Assembly: GCA_028873845.1 (NCBI GenBank)
Contig: JAPPNO010000026.1
Location: 1 to 54,761, forward strand
Length of the DNA: 54,761 nucleotides
Direction: 5' to 3'
Source: Gemmatimonadota bacterium
GTDB taxonomy: Bacteria > Gemmatimonadota > Gemmatimonadetes > Longimicrobiales > Gaopeijiaceae
Program-made: the position numbers and the translations under genes
The notes under the pieces: model-generated
Databases searched by the model: none
The model's input: only the letters and a program-made list of their open reading frames with translations
What the model was told of the DNA's origin: nothing
Shown: one piece after another, positions 1-9,833 of the stretch
How positions within the stretch are numbered: position 1 is the stretch's first letter
How the letters are laid out: every line of letters begins with the position of its first letter

Positions 1-59
1 TGGTCCGGGGACCGGGACGGGCGGTCGCCGCACGCGGCGAGAAGGAGGGCCAGGGACAC
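1..59 (-). CDS. Partial lipoprotein gene, cut by the window edge
   Basis: Only the first 19 codons or so are in view. A GTG at 57-59 opens a frame reading VSLALLLAACGDRPSRSPD, a hydrophobic stretch ending in a lipobox-like LAAC followed by G-D, as expected for a lipoprotein exported by Sec and lipidated on Cys. The frame also runs upstream without a stop into the end of the next gene, adding Arg-rich residues that would suit a signal-peptide n-region, so a non-ATG start farther upstream is possible. It begins about 40 bases after the stop of the propeller lipoprotein gene and is probably in the same transcript. The mature protein cannot be identified. Confidence 0.4.
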   Translation of the reverse strand, partial: MSLALLLAACGDRPSRSPD

Positions 60-97
60 GAGGCTCCTGGACCGCGGCCCCGCCAGATGCAGGCGTG

Positions 98-1309
98 TCA
101 GGAAGATGGCACCAACCGCCTCCCCGCCACGTAGTTCGTGCCCAGTTCGTCCTCCAGGACGCCCCACACGTGTGTGGCCGTTGCGTCGGTCAAGGCGAAC
201 CGATTGGGAAGCAGGACACGCCGGGGCGGAGAATCCTCGTTGCCTCGCTTGATGGAATACCAGACGCTCAGGCTGTCCGACCGTTCCCGGGTTTGCAGCC
301 ACGCTTCTCCGGACGAGGTCAGCACGAACTTTGCGAGCGACGGGAGGTATTCCGGCACGTACAGCGCCTCCCTTGCCAGATCACGAGCGGACCGCCCACC
401 GAGGATGCCGGGCGTGATCTCTTCCTCTCGGTTCACAGCCTTGATCAGGCCATCAATTGTGTTGTCCACCATAACCTCGCCGAGCCTGATGGGCCTGAAT
501 CCCAGCCGACGCCGCCAAACCGTCTCGCCCGACGCGCTTGCTTCAATCAACTCCACCTCGCCGGCCTGCAGGTCATCTCCTGTAAGCCGAGCCACGACCA
601 CGCTGCCTGTCTCACGATCGAGCAAGTGCCAGTCCGCATCGGAATACGGTTGAGCCGCAAAGTAGTATCCATCGCCGAGGGGAACCGCCAGGGTCAGGTT
701 ACGGACGTTGCGCGTGTACACCTCCTCAAGTAGCCACTGCTGCCCGGATTCGTGGATCCGGAGGACCGGGAGCGCATTCATGGGATCGTCGCCCCAAAGC
801 CCAAGTCGAACACTAGCCGGAATGTTCGGAATGCCCAGGAAACTCCCGTCTGCAAGCAGGACATCCGTAGTGATCGGAAACCCCTGGTAGCCCACCGAAG
901 CGGGTGGGTTGGGCACGGTTCGCAACAGTTTTCCTTCGTGCGAAAAGTAGGAGAATCTCTGCTGGTCGCGAACGAGGAACCCGGACTCGTCCATGTCGAT
1001 ACGATATGGGAACATGAAGTCGCCCGGACCCTGGCCGGTACCACCCAGATCGAGAAGACGTCGTCCAGCCGGTGTCCACACTGAAACCCTGGACTCGAAT
1101 GGTTCCAATACGAAGACGCGCTGGCCATCGGCGGCGACACGAACATGGATCCGGCCGAATAACGCATCGCCATCCAAAGCGCCACCGAATTCGTAGGCAG
1201 ATTCGGAGATCCACTGTTCCTCCGCCACGAAGCCCGACTCGGACCCGTGGTGGTCGCCGCAGCCGACCAGGACGGCTACGGCCAGAGGAATGATACGCAA
1301 TTGAGGCAT
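98..1309 (-). CDS. 6-bladed beta-propeller lipoprotein
   Basis: The 403-residue product begins with a lipoprotein signal peptide (LAVAVLVGCGD, lipobox LVGC), so it is probably anchored in the outer or inner membrane facing the periplasm. The rest consists of repeated short strands with motifs such as RVFVLEPFESRVSVWTPAG, followed by GGTGQGPGDFMFPYRIDM. This is the usual pattern of the NHL-like '6-bladed beta-propeller' proteins. The start was set at the Met just before the hydrophobic stretch, not 18 codons upstream. A second member of the family lies at 52550-53854. No catalytic motif is visible, so a binding or scaffolding role is likely; the ligand is unknown. Confidence 0.75.
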   Translation of the reverse strand: MPQLRIIPLAVAVLVGCGDHHGSESGFVAEEQWISESAYEFGGALDGDALFGRIHVRVAADGQRVFVLEPFESRVSVWTPAGRRLLDLGGTGQGPGDFMFPYRIDMDESGFLVRDQQRFSYFSHEGKLLRTVPNPPASVGYQGFPITTDVLLADGSFLGIPNIPASVRLGLWGDDPMNALPVLRIHESGQQWLLEEVYTRNVRNLTLAVPLGDGYYFAAQPYSDADWHLLDRETGSVVVARLTGDDLQAGEVELIEASASGETVWRRRLGFRPIRLGEVMVDNTIDGLIKAVNREEEITPGILGGRSARDLAREALYVPEYLPSLAKFVLTSSGEAWLQTRERSDSLSVWYSIKRGNEDSPPRRVLLPNRFALTDATATHVWGVLEDELGTNYVAGRRLVPSS

Positions 1310-1316
1310 CCGATTC

Positions 1317-1346
1317 AGTCTAGACCCAGAATCAAGCGGGCCGCAA
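1317..1346 (-). promoter_or_regulatory. Candidate promoter of the propeller lipoprotein
   Basis: Read on the minus strand, TTGCGG (1341-1346) is followed after 18 bases by TAGACT (1317-1322). Only seven bases separate the -10-like box from the ATG at 1309, so the transcript would be leaderless or almost so. This is a consensus-by-eye call only. Confidence 0.25.
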
Positions 1347-1409
1347 CGCCTCCTTCCACCCAATAAAGCGCCGTTGAGACATCTGATTGGCCAGTCCCCC
1401 GTCCCGATG

Positions 1410-3224
<1,815 letters not shown>

Positions 3225-3252
3225 GGGCGGGGTGCGGGTCACGGGTCGGGTG

Positions 3253-4362
3253 CTATCTCCGGATCGAGCCCTCGGTGTAGAAGGGCGGACGTTGCGTGAC
3301 GCCCGCGATGACGCGGCCGCGGATGCGGACGCCGACCTCGGTTCCGGGGCGGGCCGCGGCGACGGGAAGGTACCCCATCGCGATACCTCCGCCCAGCGAG
3401 GGGCTGGCGACCCCGGAGGTGACGGTTCCCACGTCTTCGCCGTTGTGGACGAGGGGATAGCCGGGACGCGGGAATCCCCGCTGGGTGAGGCGGACGCCCG
3501 CCAGGCGGCGGGTGACGCCCCGCTCCTTCTCGGCGGCCAGCGCCGCGCGTCCGATGAAGTCGCCCGCATCCAGCTTCACGATCCAGCCCAGGCCGGACTC
3601 CAGCGCGGTGTGGTCCTCGTCGAGGTCGTTGCCGTAGAGGGCGTAGCCCATCTCGAGGCGGAGCGAGTCGCGTGCGCCGAGGCCGGCGGGGATGAGACCG
3701 TGGTGGGCGCCGGCTTCGGTGACGGCGTTCCAGACGGCGGGGGCAGCGGGGGCGGGGAGGTAGAGCTCGAAGCCGTCCTCGCCGGTGTAGCCGGTGCGGC
3801 TGATCGTCGCCGGGGCGGCTGCTACGTAGCCCTCGGCGAAGCGGTAGTAGCCGATCGCGCCGAGGTCGGTCTCGGTCAGGGGCGCCAGGATCTCCTGGGC
3901 GGCCGGGCCCTGTAGGGCGATGAGGGCGATGTCGTCGGAGTCGTCGGAGATCTCCACGTCGTAGCCGGCGGCGTGCCGGGTGACCCAGTCCCAGTCCCTG
4001 GCCCGGTTGCTCGCGTTCACCACCAGCACGATGCGGTCGGCGAAGCGGTAGACGAGCAGGTCGTCGAGGATGGTGCCGCGCTCGTTGCAGAGCGCCGAGT
4101 ACTGGGCCTGCCCGACGGCCACGCGCGACACGTCGTTGACCGTCAGGTACTGGACGAGGTCGTCCGCCTGGGGCCCGCGCACGGTGAATTCGCCCATGTG
4201 CGACACGTCGAACAGGCCGGCGGCGGTGCGCACGGCCGCGTGTTCGGCGCGGATTCCGGCCGGGTACTGCACCGGCATGGCGTAGCCGGCGAAGGGCACC
4301 ATCCTGCCGCCGAGCGCGATGTGGGTGTTGTGGAGCGGGGTTCTGGCGAGGGTTGCGTCCAT
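3253..4362 (-). CDS. gcvT: Glycine cleavage system T protein (aminomethyltransferase)
   Basis: The 369-residue product is full length for GcvT, which moves the methylene group from aminomethyl-lipoyl GcvH to tetrahydrofolate and releases ammonia. Recognisable blocks are RTPLHNTHIALGGRMVPFAGY, the AGLFDVSHMGEF segment, YSALCNERGTILDDLLVYR and LEMGYALYGNDLDE. The ATG at 4360-4362 was preferred; an in-frame GTG three codons upstream (4369-4371) is an alternative. It follows argF by 15 bases in the same direction. No gcvH or gcvP is in the window, so the rest of the glycine cleavage system must be elsewhere. Confidence 0.92.
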   Translation of the reverse strand: MDATLARTPLHNTHIALGGRMVPFAGYAMPVQYPAGIRAEHAAVRTAAGLFDVSHMGEFTVRGPQADDLVQYLTVNDVSRVAVGQAQYSALCNERGTILDDLLVYRFADRIVLVVNASNRARDWDWVTRHAAGYDVEISDDSDDIALIALQGPAAQEILAPLTETDLGAIGYYRFAEGYVAAAPATISRTGYTGEDGFELYLPAPAAPAVWNAVTEAGAHHGLIPAGLGARDSLRLEMGYALYGNDLDEDHTALESGLGWIVKLDAGDFIGRAALAAEKERGVTRRLAGVRLTQRGFPRPGYPLVHNGEDVGTVTSGVASPSLGGGIAMGYLPVAAARPGTEVGVRIRGRVIAGVTQRPPFYTEGSIRR

Positions 4363-4377
4363 TTTGTTCACGGGCAG

Positions 4378-5286
4378 TCAGCCGATCAGGTCGAGGAGGA
4401 TGGCCTTGATGACGTGCAGGCGGTTCTCCGCCTCGTCGAATACGCGCGAGCGGGGGCCGTCGATCACGCCCGCGGTCACCTCTTCGCCGCGGTGGGCGGG
4501 AAGACAGTGGAGGAAGATCGCCGACGGGTCCGCCCGCTTCATGACGGCTTCGTCGACCCGGTAGTCCGCGAAGGCCATCGCGCGGGCGCGCTGTTCATCC
4601 TCCTGGCCCATCGAGGCCCACACGTCGGTGGTGACGATGTGGGCGCTCTCGGCGGCCTCCGCCGGCGAAGGGACGAGTTGCACGTCGGCGGCGGAGCGGG
4701 CCCGTTTCAGAATCTCCGGGTCGGGGCCGTACTCCGGGGGACAGGCCAGCCGCAGCGGGAATCCGAAGCGGTATGCGGCGTTCAGCCACGAGTTGGCCAT
4801 GTTGTTGCCGTCGCCGATCCAGGCGACGCGCAACGCGGCGGGGTCGTCGCCGAACTCCTCGACCCCGGTGAAGAGGTCCGCCATGACCTGGCAGGGGTGC
4901 AGCAGATCGGTGAGGCCGTTGATGACCGGGATCGACGCCTCGCGCGCCAGCTCGACGACCTCGTCGTGGCCGAAGGTGCGGATGAGGATGCCGTCCACGT
5001 AGCGGCTGAGGACCCTGGCCGTGTCGGCCACCGTCTCTCCGCGCCCCATCTGGGACTCGCGGTCGGAGATCATGAGAGCGTGACCGCCGAGCTGCGCCAT
5101 CCCCGCCTCGGTGCTGACCCGGGTGCGGGTGGAGCTCTTGCGGAAGATCATGGCCAGGGTCCGGCCCTCGAGGGGGCGGCCGGCGAACTCTCCCGCTTTC
5201 ATGCGCCCGGTCAGCTCAAGGAGGTGGCGCAGGTAGGCGGTCTCGTGGGACGCGAGGTCGAGGAAGTGGCGCGGCTGCGGTGCCAT
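4378..5286 (-). CDS. argF: Ornithine carbamoyltransferase
   Basis: The 302-residue cytosolic enzyme condenses carbamoyl phosphate with ornithine to citrulline in arginine synthesis. Visible motifs are the carbamoyl-phosphate loop FRKSSTRTR, the HPCQ motif, WIGDGNNMANSW, the VWASMGQE segment and the HCLPAHRGEEV block carrying the ornithine-site Cys. These favour ornithine over aspartate transcarbamylase. The frame stays open far upstream into hslU, but homology starts at MAPQPRHFLDL (ATG 5284-5286). It lies 23 bases after hslU. Length is normal for the anabolic enzyme. Confidence 0.95.
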   Translation of the reverse strand: MAPQPRHFLDLASHETAYLRHLLELTGRMKAGEFAGRPLEGRTLAMIFRKSSTRTRVSTEAGMAQLGGHALMISDRESQMGRGETVADTARVLSRYVDGILIRTFGHDEVVELAREASIPVINGLTDLLHPCQVMADLFTGVEEFGDDPAALRVAWIGDGNNMANSWLNAAYRFGFPLRLACPPEYGPDPEILKRARSAADVQLVPSPAEAAESAHIVTTDVWASMGQEDEQRARAMAFADYRVDEAVMKRADPSAIFLHCLPAHRGEEVTAGVIDGPRSRVFDEAENRLHVIKAILLDLIG

Positions 5287-5309
5287 GTGTCCCGAGCGTC
5301 CCGGTGGCG

Positions 5310-6863
5310 TCAGAGGATGTAGCGGCTGAGGTCGTCGTCGGAGGTGATGCGGTCCAGCCGCTCGCTCACGAACTCCGCCGTGACCGTGACCGTCTCGCCC
5401 CGTCCCTCGTCGGGCAGGTCGAAGAGAAGGTCCTCGAGGAGCGTGGTCAGCACGGTGCGGAGCCGGCGCGCGCCGATGTTCTCCATGCGGTCGTTCAGGT
5501 CGGCGGCGATGCGCGCGATCTCCACGATGCCGTCGTCGGTGAACTCGACTTCCGCGCCTTCGGTGTCGACCAGCGCGCGGTACTGTCTCACGAGCGCGTT
5601 CCGGGGCTCGCGCAGGATGCGGGCGAACTCGGGTGCGCCCAGGTTCTTCAGCTCGACGCGGATCGGGAAGCGGCCCTGCAGTTCGGGGATGAGGTCGGAG
5701 GGCTTGGCGACGTGAAAGGCTCCCGCCGCGATGAAGAGGATGTGGTCGGTGCGGACGAAGCCGTACTTGGTCTGCACGTTGGAACCTTCCACGATGGGCA
5801 GAAGGTCGCGCTGCACCCCCTCGCGGCTCACATCCGGCCCCGCCCCGCCCCGCTGCCCCGCCACCTTGTCGATCTCGTCCAGGAAGATGATGCCCGTCTC
5901 CTCGGCCCGGTCCAGCGCCTCGTTGACCACCTCGTCCATGTCGACCAGCCGGTCCAGCTCCTCCTGGAAGAGGATGCGGCGCGCCTCGGCGACCGAAACC
6001 GTGCGGCGCTTGGAGCGCTTCGGCAGCATGTCCTGCAGCATCTCGGTGATGTTCATGTCCATCCCCTCCATGCCGCCTCCCATCGGGAACATCATCCCGC
6101 TCACCGGCATCCCCTGCTGGATGTCGATCTCGACGGTGCGCTCCTCGAGGTGGCCGTCGACCAGGAGCTTGCGCAGCTTCTGGCGGGTGCGCGCACGGCG
6201 TTCGGCGAGTGAGGCGTCGCCGTTGGGGTCCCCTCCCGGCTGGCCGGTCTGGCCCGCTACGGCGGGACCTGCGACGAAGACGTTCCCGGGAGAACCCGTC
6301 ACGCCCGGGGATTGGGGTGCGGTCCCGGCGCTGGCGGCACCACCCGGCTTTGCGGGCGTGGCCGGCGCCGCCGAATCCGGGAGCAGCAGGTCGAGCAGGC
6401 GTTCCTCGACGTGCCGTTCGGCCTCGTCTTCCACCTCGTCCTCGCGCGCCCCCCGGACCATGGCCACCGCCGTGTCCGCAAGGTCGCGGATCATCGACTC
6501 GACATCCCGTCCCACGTAGCCCACCTCGGTGAACTTCGACGCCTCCACCTTGATGAAGGGGGATCCCGTCAAACGGGACAGCCGCCGCGCGATCTCGGTC
6601 TTCCCGACCCCGGTGGGACCGATCATGATCAGGTTGTTGGGCAGAATCTCCTCGCGCAGCTCCTCCTCCACCTGCTGCCGGCGCCAGCGGTTGCGCAGCG
6701 CGATCGCCACCGCCTTCTTCGCCTCGGACTGCCCGATGATGTACTTGTCCAGCTCTTCGACAACCTGGCGGGGGGTGAGGGGGTCCACCCACCGGGGGGG
6801 GTCGTCGGGCCGCACGTTCCGGGGCGGTGCGGCGTCGTCGGCTGTGACGATTCCTGTGCTCAT
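5310..6863 (-). CDS. hslU: ATP-dependent protease ATPase subunit HslU
   Basis: HslU is the hexameric AAA+ unfoldase that feeds substrates to the HslV peptidase in the cytosol. Visible are the [21 protein letters not shown] segment, Walker A GPTGVGKT (82-89), the pore loop GYVGRD (115-120), Walker B IIFLDEID (325-332) and the conserved C-terminal RYIL that docks into HslV. At 517 residues it is about 70 longer than typical HslU. The excess is an Ala/Gly/Pro-rich stretch (about 163-218) inside the intermediate domain, followed by a Met/Gly-rich loop (251-270). It starts 2 bases after the hslV stop, so translation is probably coupled. Confidence 0.95.
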   Translation of the reverse strand: MSTGIVTADDAAPPRNVRPDDPPRWVDPLTPRQVVEELDKYIIGQSEAKKAVAIALRNRWRRQQVEEELREEILPNNLIMIGPTGVGKTEIARRLSRLTGSPFIKVEASKFTEVGYVGRDVESMIRDLADTAVAMVRGAREDEVEDEAERHVEERLLDLLLPDSAAPATPAKPGGAASAGTAPQSPGVTGSPGNVFVAGPAVAGQTGQPGGDPNGDASLAERRARTRQKLRKLLVDGHLEERTVEIDIQQGMPVSGMMFPMGGGMEGMDMNITEMLQDMLPKRSKRRTVSVAEARRILFQEELDRLVDMDEVVNEALDRAEETGIIFLDEIDKVAGQRGGAGPDVSREGVQRDLLPIVEGSNVQTKYGFVRTDHILFIAAGAFHVAKPSDLIPELQGRFPIRVELKNLGAPEFARILREPRNALVRQYRALVDTEGAEVEFTDDGIVEIARIAADLNDRMENIGARRLRTVLTTLLEDLLFDLPDEGRGETVTVTAEFVSERLDRITSDDDLSRYIL

Positions 6864-6865
6864 GC

Positions 6866-7429
6866 CTATGCGAGTTCCAGTACGGTGATCTCGTGATTCG
6901 TGTACACGCAGATTTCGGCGGCGATCTCGAGGGCGCGGCGCGCGACGGCCGGGGCGTCCATCTCCGAGCACTCGACGAGCGCCTTGGCCGCCGCGAGGGC
7001 GTACGCGCCGCCCGACCCGATGGCGAGAACCGGCAGGTCGGGTTCGATGACGTTGCCGTCGCCGCCCACCAGGAAGAGGTGGTCGCGGTCGGCCACCGCC
7101 AGCAGCGCCTCCAGGCGCCGGAGGTAGCGGTCGGTGCGCCACTCCTTGGCCAGTTCGACGCAGGCGCGCGGAAGGTTGGACGGCCACCGCTCCAGCTTGC
7201 CCTCCAGCTTGGAGAAGAGCGTGAAGGCGTCGGCCACCGCGCCCGCGAAGCCGGCGAGGACCCTGCCGTCCTTGAGGAGCCGGACCTTGCGCGCCGCCCC
7301 CTTGACCACGGTGTCGCCCATGGTGACCTGGCCGTCGCCCGCCATGGCGACGCGGCCGTTGCGCGCCACGGCGATCACGGTCGTGGCGTGAACGGGTGCG
7401 CCGGGGAGGAGGGGGGACGGGGGGTACAT
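6866..7429 (-). CDS. hslV: ATP-dependent protease peptidase subunit HslV
   Basis: HslV is the N-terminal-threonine peptidase of the HslUV complex. The 187-residue protein has a propeptide of about 15 residues ending in VHA, then [10 protein letters not shown], so Thr16 should be the nucleophile after processing. [33 protein letters not shown] and [19 protein letters not shown] are family hallmarks, as is [15 protein letters not shown]. The ATG at 7427-7429 is the only sensible start. It heads the hslVU pair and is separated from xerC by 143 bases, which may hold its own promoter. Confidence 0.95.
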   Translation of the reverse strand: MYPPSPLLPGAPVHATTVIAVARNGRVAMAGDGQVTMGDTVVKGAARKVRLLKDGRVLAGFAGAVADAFTLFSKLEGKLERWPSNLPRACVELAKEWRTDRYLRRLEALLAVADRDHLFLVGGDGNVIEPDLPVLAIGSGGAYALAAAKALVECSEMDAPAVARRALEIAAEICVYTNHEITVLELA

Positions 7430-7526
7430 GCGGTGGTGCAAGGGAGGCGTCGCGTGTTGCGCCGGCAGGACGGCCGGGTTGCGTTGAGTGGGGGCCGGGA
7501 AGAATCCGGCGCGGGTCCAACCTTTA

Positions 7527-7556
7527 AAGATAGTGATTCCGGGAGGGGGTTGTCCA
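7527..7556 (-). promoter_or_regulatory. Candidate promoter upstream of hslV
   Basis: On the minus strand TGGACA (7551-7556) is followed after 18 bases by TATCTT (7527-7532), about 100 bases before the hslV start, in the only sizeable gap between trmFO and gcvT. No heat-shock sigma-factor or CIRCE-like element was seen. This is a visual match only. Confidence 0.3.
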
Positions 7557-7572
7557 ACTGAGGCCCGACTGA

Positions 7573-8478
7573 CTAGGCCCGCGGATGCGCTCCCCTGTAC
7601 ACCCGCCGCAGCCGCTCCTTCGACGTATGCGCATAGATCTGCGTCGTGCCCAGCGACGCATGGCCCAGCAGCTCCTTGACCGCCATGAGGTCCGCCCCCG
7701 CATCGAGCAGATGCGTGGCGAAGGTGTGGCGGAGCGAGTGCACGGAGAGGCCGGCGCTCTCGGCGAAGTCCTCGAGCACCGATTGGACGAGGCGCTGGAT
7801 GTGCCGGTTCGAGAGGCGGCGGCCGTGGCGGCCCACCAGGAGGGCGCGGGTGCCGGGCCCGGCCACCTCGTCGCGACGCGGAAGATGGCGCCGAATGGCG
7901 CGGGCGGCCGCGGCCGTGACAGGCACGATGCGCTCCTTCCTCCCCTTTCCGAGGACCCGGATCTGGCCGCGGTCCAGGTCGAGTGAACGCGCGTTCAGCG
8001 ACGCCAGCTCGGAGAGGCGCAGGCCGCTGCCGTACAACAGCTCGAGGATGGCGAGCAGGCGGGTCTCGGCGAAGCCGTTTTCCCGTGCGGCGCGGGTCTC
8101 CGCCCAGCGAAAGAGGGCGGCCACCTCTTCGGCGCGGAGGTGGCCGGGCAGGGTGCGGTCGAGCTTCGGGCCGCGCACGAGACTTGCCGGGTTCGACGTG
8201 ACCTTCCCCGCGCGGTGAAGGTGGCGGAAGAACGCGCGAACGGCCGACAGCTTGCGCGCCACGGTCCGCGGCGCGAGCCCCCTGCGCCCCGCTTCGCCGA
8301 GGAAGGCGCGGATGACGCCCCGGTCGACCTCGCTCCATTCCAAGTCGTCGCGGCACAGGTAGACGCGCGCGAATCCCTCGAGGTCGAGGAGATCGCGACG
8401 GTAGGCGGCGACGGTATTGGGCGACAGGTTGCGCGTCCCCGCGAGGTGGTCGAGAAAGGCGGCGACCTCGGGGGTCAT
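7573..8478 (-). CDS. xerC: Tyrosine recombinase XerC
   Basis: The 301-residue protein has an N-terminal SAM-like core-binding domain (about 1-95) and a C-terminal catalytic domain with the expected residues: Arg in [12 protein letters not shown], Lys in [11 protein letters not shown], the [12 protein letters not shown] box, and [17 protein letters not shown] with the last His and the nucleophilic Tyr. Size and motifs fit the XerC/XerD recombinase that resolves chromosome dimers at dif. Adjacency to trmFO and hslVU is the common context of xerC. Its ATG overlaps the trmFO stop by 4 bp. A mobile-element integrase is unlikely given this setting. Confidence 0.9.
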   Translation of the reverse strand: MTPEVAAFLDHLAGTRNLSPNTVAAYRRDLLDLEGFARVYLCRDDLEWSEVDRGVIRAFLGEAGRRGLAPRTVARKLSAVRAFFRHLHRAGKVTSNPASLVRGPKLDRTLPGHLRAEEVAALFRWAETRAARENGFAETRLLAILELLYGSGLRLSELASLNARSLDLDRGQIRVLGKGRKERIVPVTAAAARAIRRHLPRRDEVAGPGTRALLVGRHGRRLSNRHIQRLVQSVLEDFAESAGLSVHSLRHTFATHLLDAGADLMAVKELLGHASLGTTQIYAHTSKERLRRVYRGAHPRA

Positions 8479-9809
8479 GGGGTGGCCGCCGCGGCCGAAG
8501 CCGGCACGAGACCCTCCGACTCGATCCACCGGCGGAGGGAGAGGTCGGCGCGCTCGGCCATCGCTTCACGTCTGAGAGCCTTCTTCCGGGGCGCGTCGGG
8601 CATGGGATCCACCAGTCCCCAATTCGAGTTCATGGGCTGGAAGTCATCGGGATCGGCCTCGCGCAGGTAGCGGTAGAGGGCGCCGAGCATGGTCTCGGCC
8701 GGGGGAAGGACGGGTTCCCTGCCGTCGATCAGGCGGTCCAGGTTGATCCCGGCGACGATCCCCGACGCGGCCGACTCGGTGTAGCCCTCCACTCCCGTGA
8801 GCTGCCCCGCGAAGAGGAGGTCGGGACGGCCGCGCGACGAGCCGTACGGGCTGAGGCAGCCGGGAAAGTTCAGATACGTGTTCCGGTGGATGGAGCCCCA
8901 GCGCAGGAATTCCGCCTCCCCCAGCCCCGGAATCATCGTGAAGACCCGCCGCTGCTCCCCGGTCCTGAGCCGGGTCTGGAATCCCACCAGGTTCCACATC
9001 TGCCCGGCCCGGTCCTCGCGCCTGAGCTGCACGACCGCGTGCGGCCGCCTCCCGGTGCGGGGATCGCGCAGGCCGACGGGCTTCATGGGGCCGTAGCGAA
9101 GCGTGTCGTGTCCCCGCGCGGCCATGACCTCGATCGGGAGGCAGCCCTCGAAGTACGGGACGTTCTCCCAGTCGTGCCCCTCGTAGATGTCGGCCGCCCT
9201 CAGCGCCCCGATGAAGTCGTCGTACTCGGTCCCGGTGAGCGGGCAGTTCAGGTAGTCCGCGTCCTGACGGTAACGGCCCGCCGCGAAGGCGACGCCGGTG
9301 TCCACCGAGTCGGCGTGCACGATGGGTGCGATCGCATCGTAGAACGCCAGTCCCCCGTCCCCCAGCTCGGCGGCGATGCCATCGGCCAGCGCATCCGAGG
9401 TGAGGGGACCTGTGGCGACCACCGCCGGGCCGTCGGGCAGGTTTCGGACCTCTTCACGGACCAGTTCGATGCGGGGATGCGTCTCGACCCGCCGCGTGAG
9501 CGCGCGCGAGAACAGCTCGCGGTCGACGGCCAGCGCCGCTCCCGCCGGAACCCTGCTCTCCCCGGCCGCCGCCAGCAGCGCCGATTCGAGGTGCTTCATC
9601 TCGCGCTTGAGCTGGCCGTGCGCCGTCGTCACGCGCTCGCTCTTGAAGGAGTTGGTGCAGACGAGCTCGCCGAGGCCGGCGGTCTGATGGGCCGGCGTGG
9701 TCCTTACCGGCCGCATCTCGACGAGTCGCACGCTCCTCCCCCGCTCGGCCAGCGCCAGCGCCGCCTCACACCCGGCAAGGCCTCCCCCGACCACGGTTAC
9801 AAGGCTCAC
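8475..9809 (-). CDS. trmFO: Methylenetetrahydrofolate-tRNA-(uracil-5-)-methyltransferase TrmFO
   Basis: TrmFO makes 5-methyluridine 54 in the tRNA T-loop using methylenetetrahydrofolate and FAD. The 444-residue protein begins with the FAD-binding motif [19 protein letters not shown], followed by the conserved [12 protein letters not shown] block with one catalytic Cys, and carries [14 protein letters not shown] with the second. [17 protein letters not shown] and [18 protein letters not shown] are family signatures. The start is GTG (9807-9809). It lies 24 bases after topA and overlaps xerC by 4 bp. Confidence 0.95.
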   Translation of the reverse strand: MSLVTVVGGGLAGCEAALALAERGRSVRLVEMRPVRTTPAHQTAGLGELVCTNSFKSERVTTAHGQLKREMKHLESALLAAAGESRVPAGAALAVDRELFSRALTRRVETHPRIELVREEVRNLPDGPAVVATGPLTSDALADGIAAELGDGGLAFYDAIAPIVHADSVDTGVAFAAGRYRQDADYLNCPLTGTEYDDFIGALRAADIYEGHDWENVPYFEGCLPIEVMAARGHDTLRYGPMKPVGLRDPRTGRRPHAVVQLRREDRAGQMWNLVGFQTRLRTGEQRRVFTMIPGLGEAEFLRWGSIHRNTYLNFPGCLSPYGSSRGRPDLLFAGQLTGVEGYTESAASGIVAGINLDRLIDGREPVLPPAETMLGALYRYLREADPDDFQPMNSNWGLVDPMPDAPRKKALRREAMAERADLSLRRWIESEGLVPASAAAATP

Positions 9810-9833
9810 CGGATCCCGTCCACGGGCTGCCCG

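Noticed and set aside
7573-8478. Tyrosine recombinase as a mobile-element integrase.
   Set aside because: Its length, motifs and the trmFO-xerC-hslVU setting are those of the chromosomal XerC; no attachment repeats were seen.
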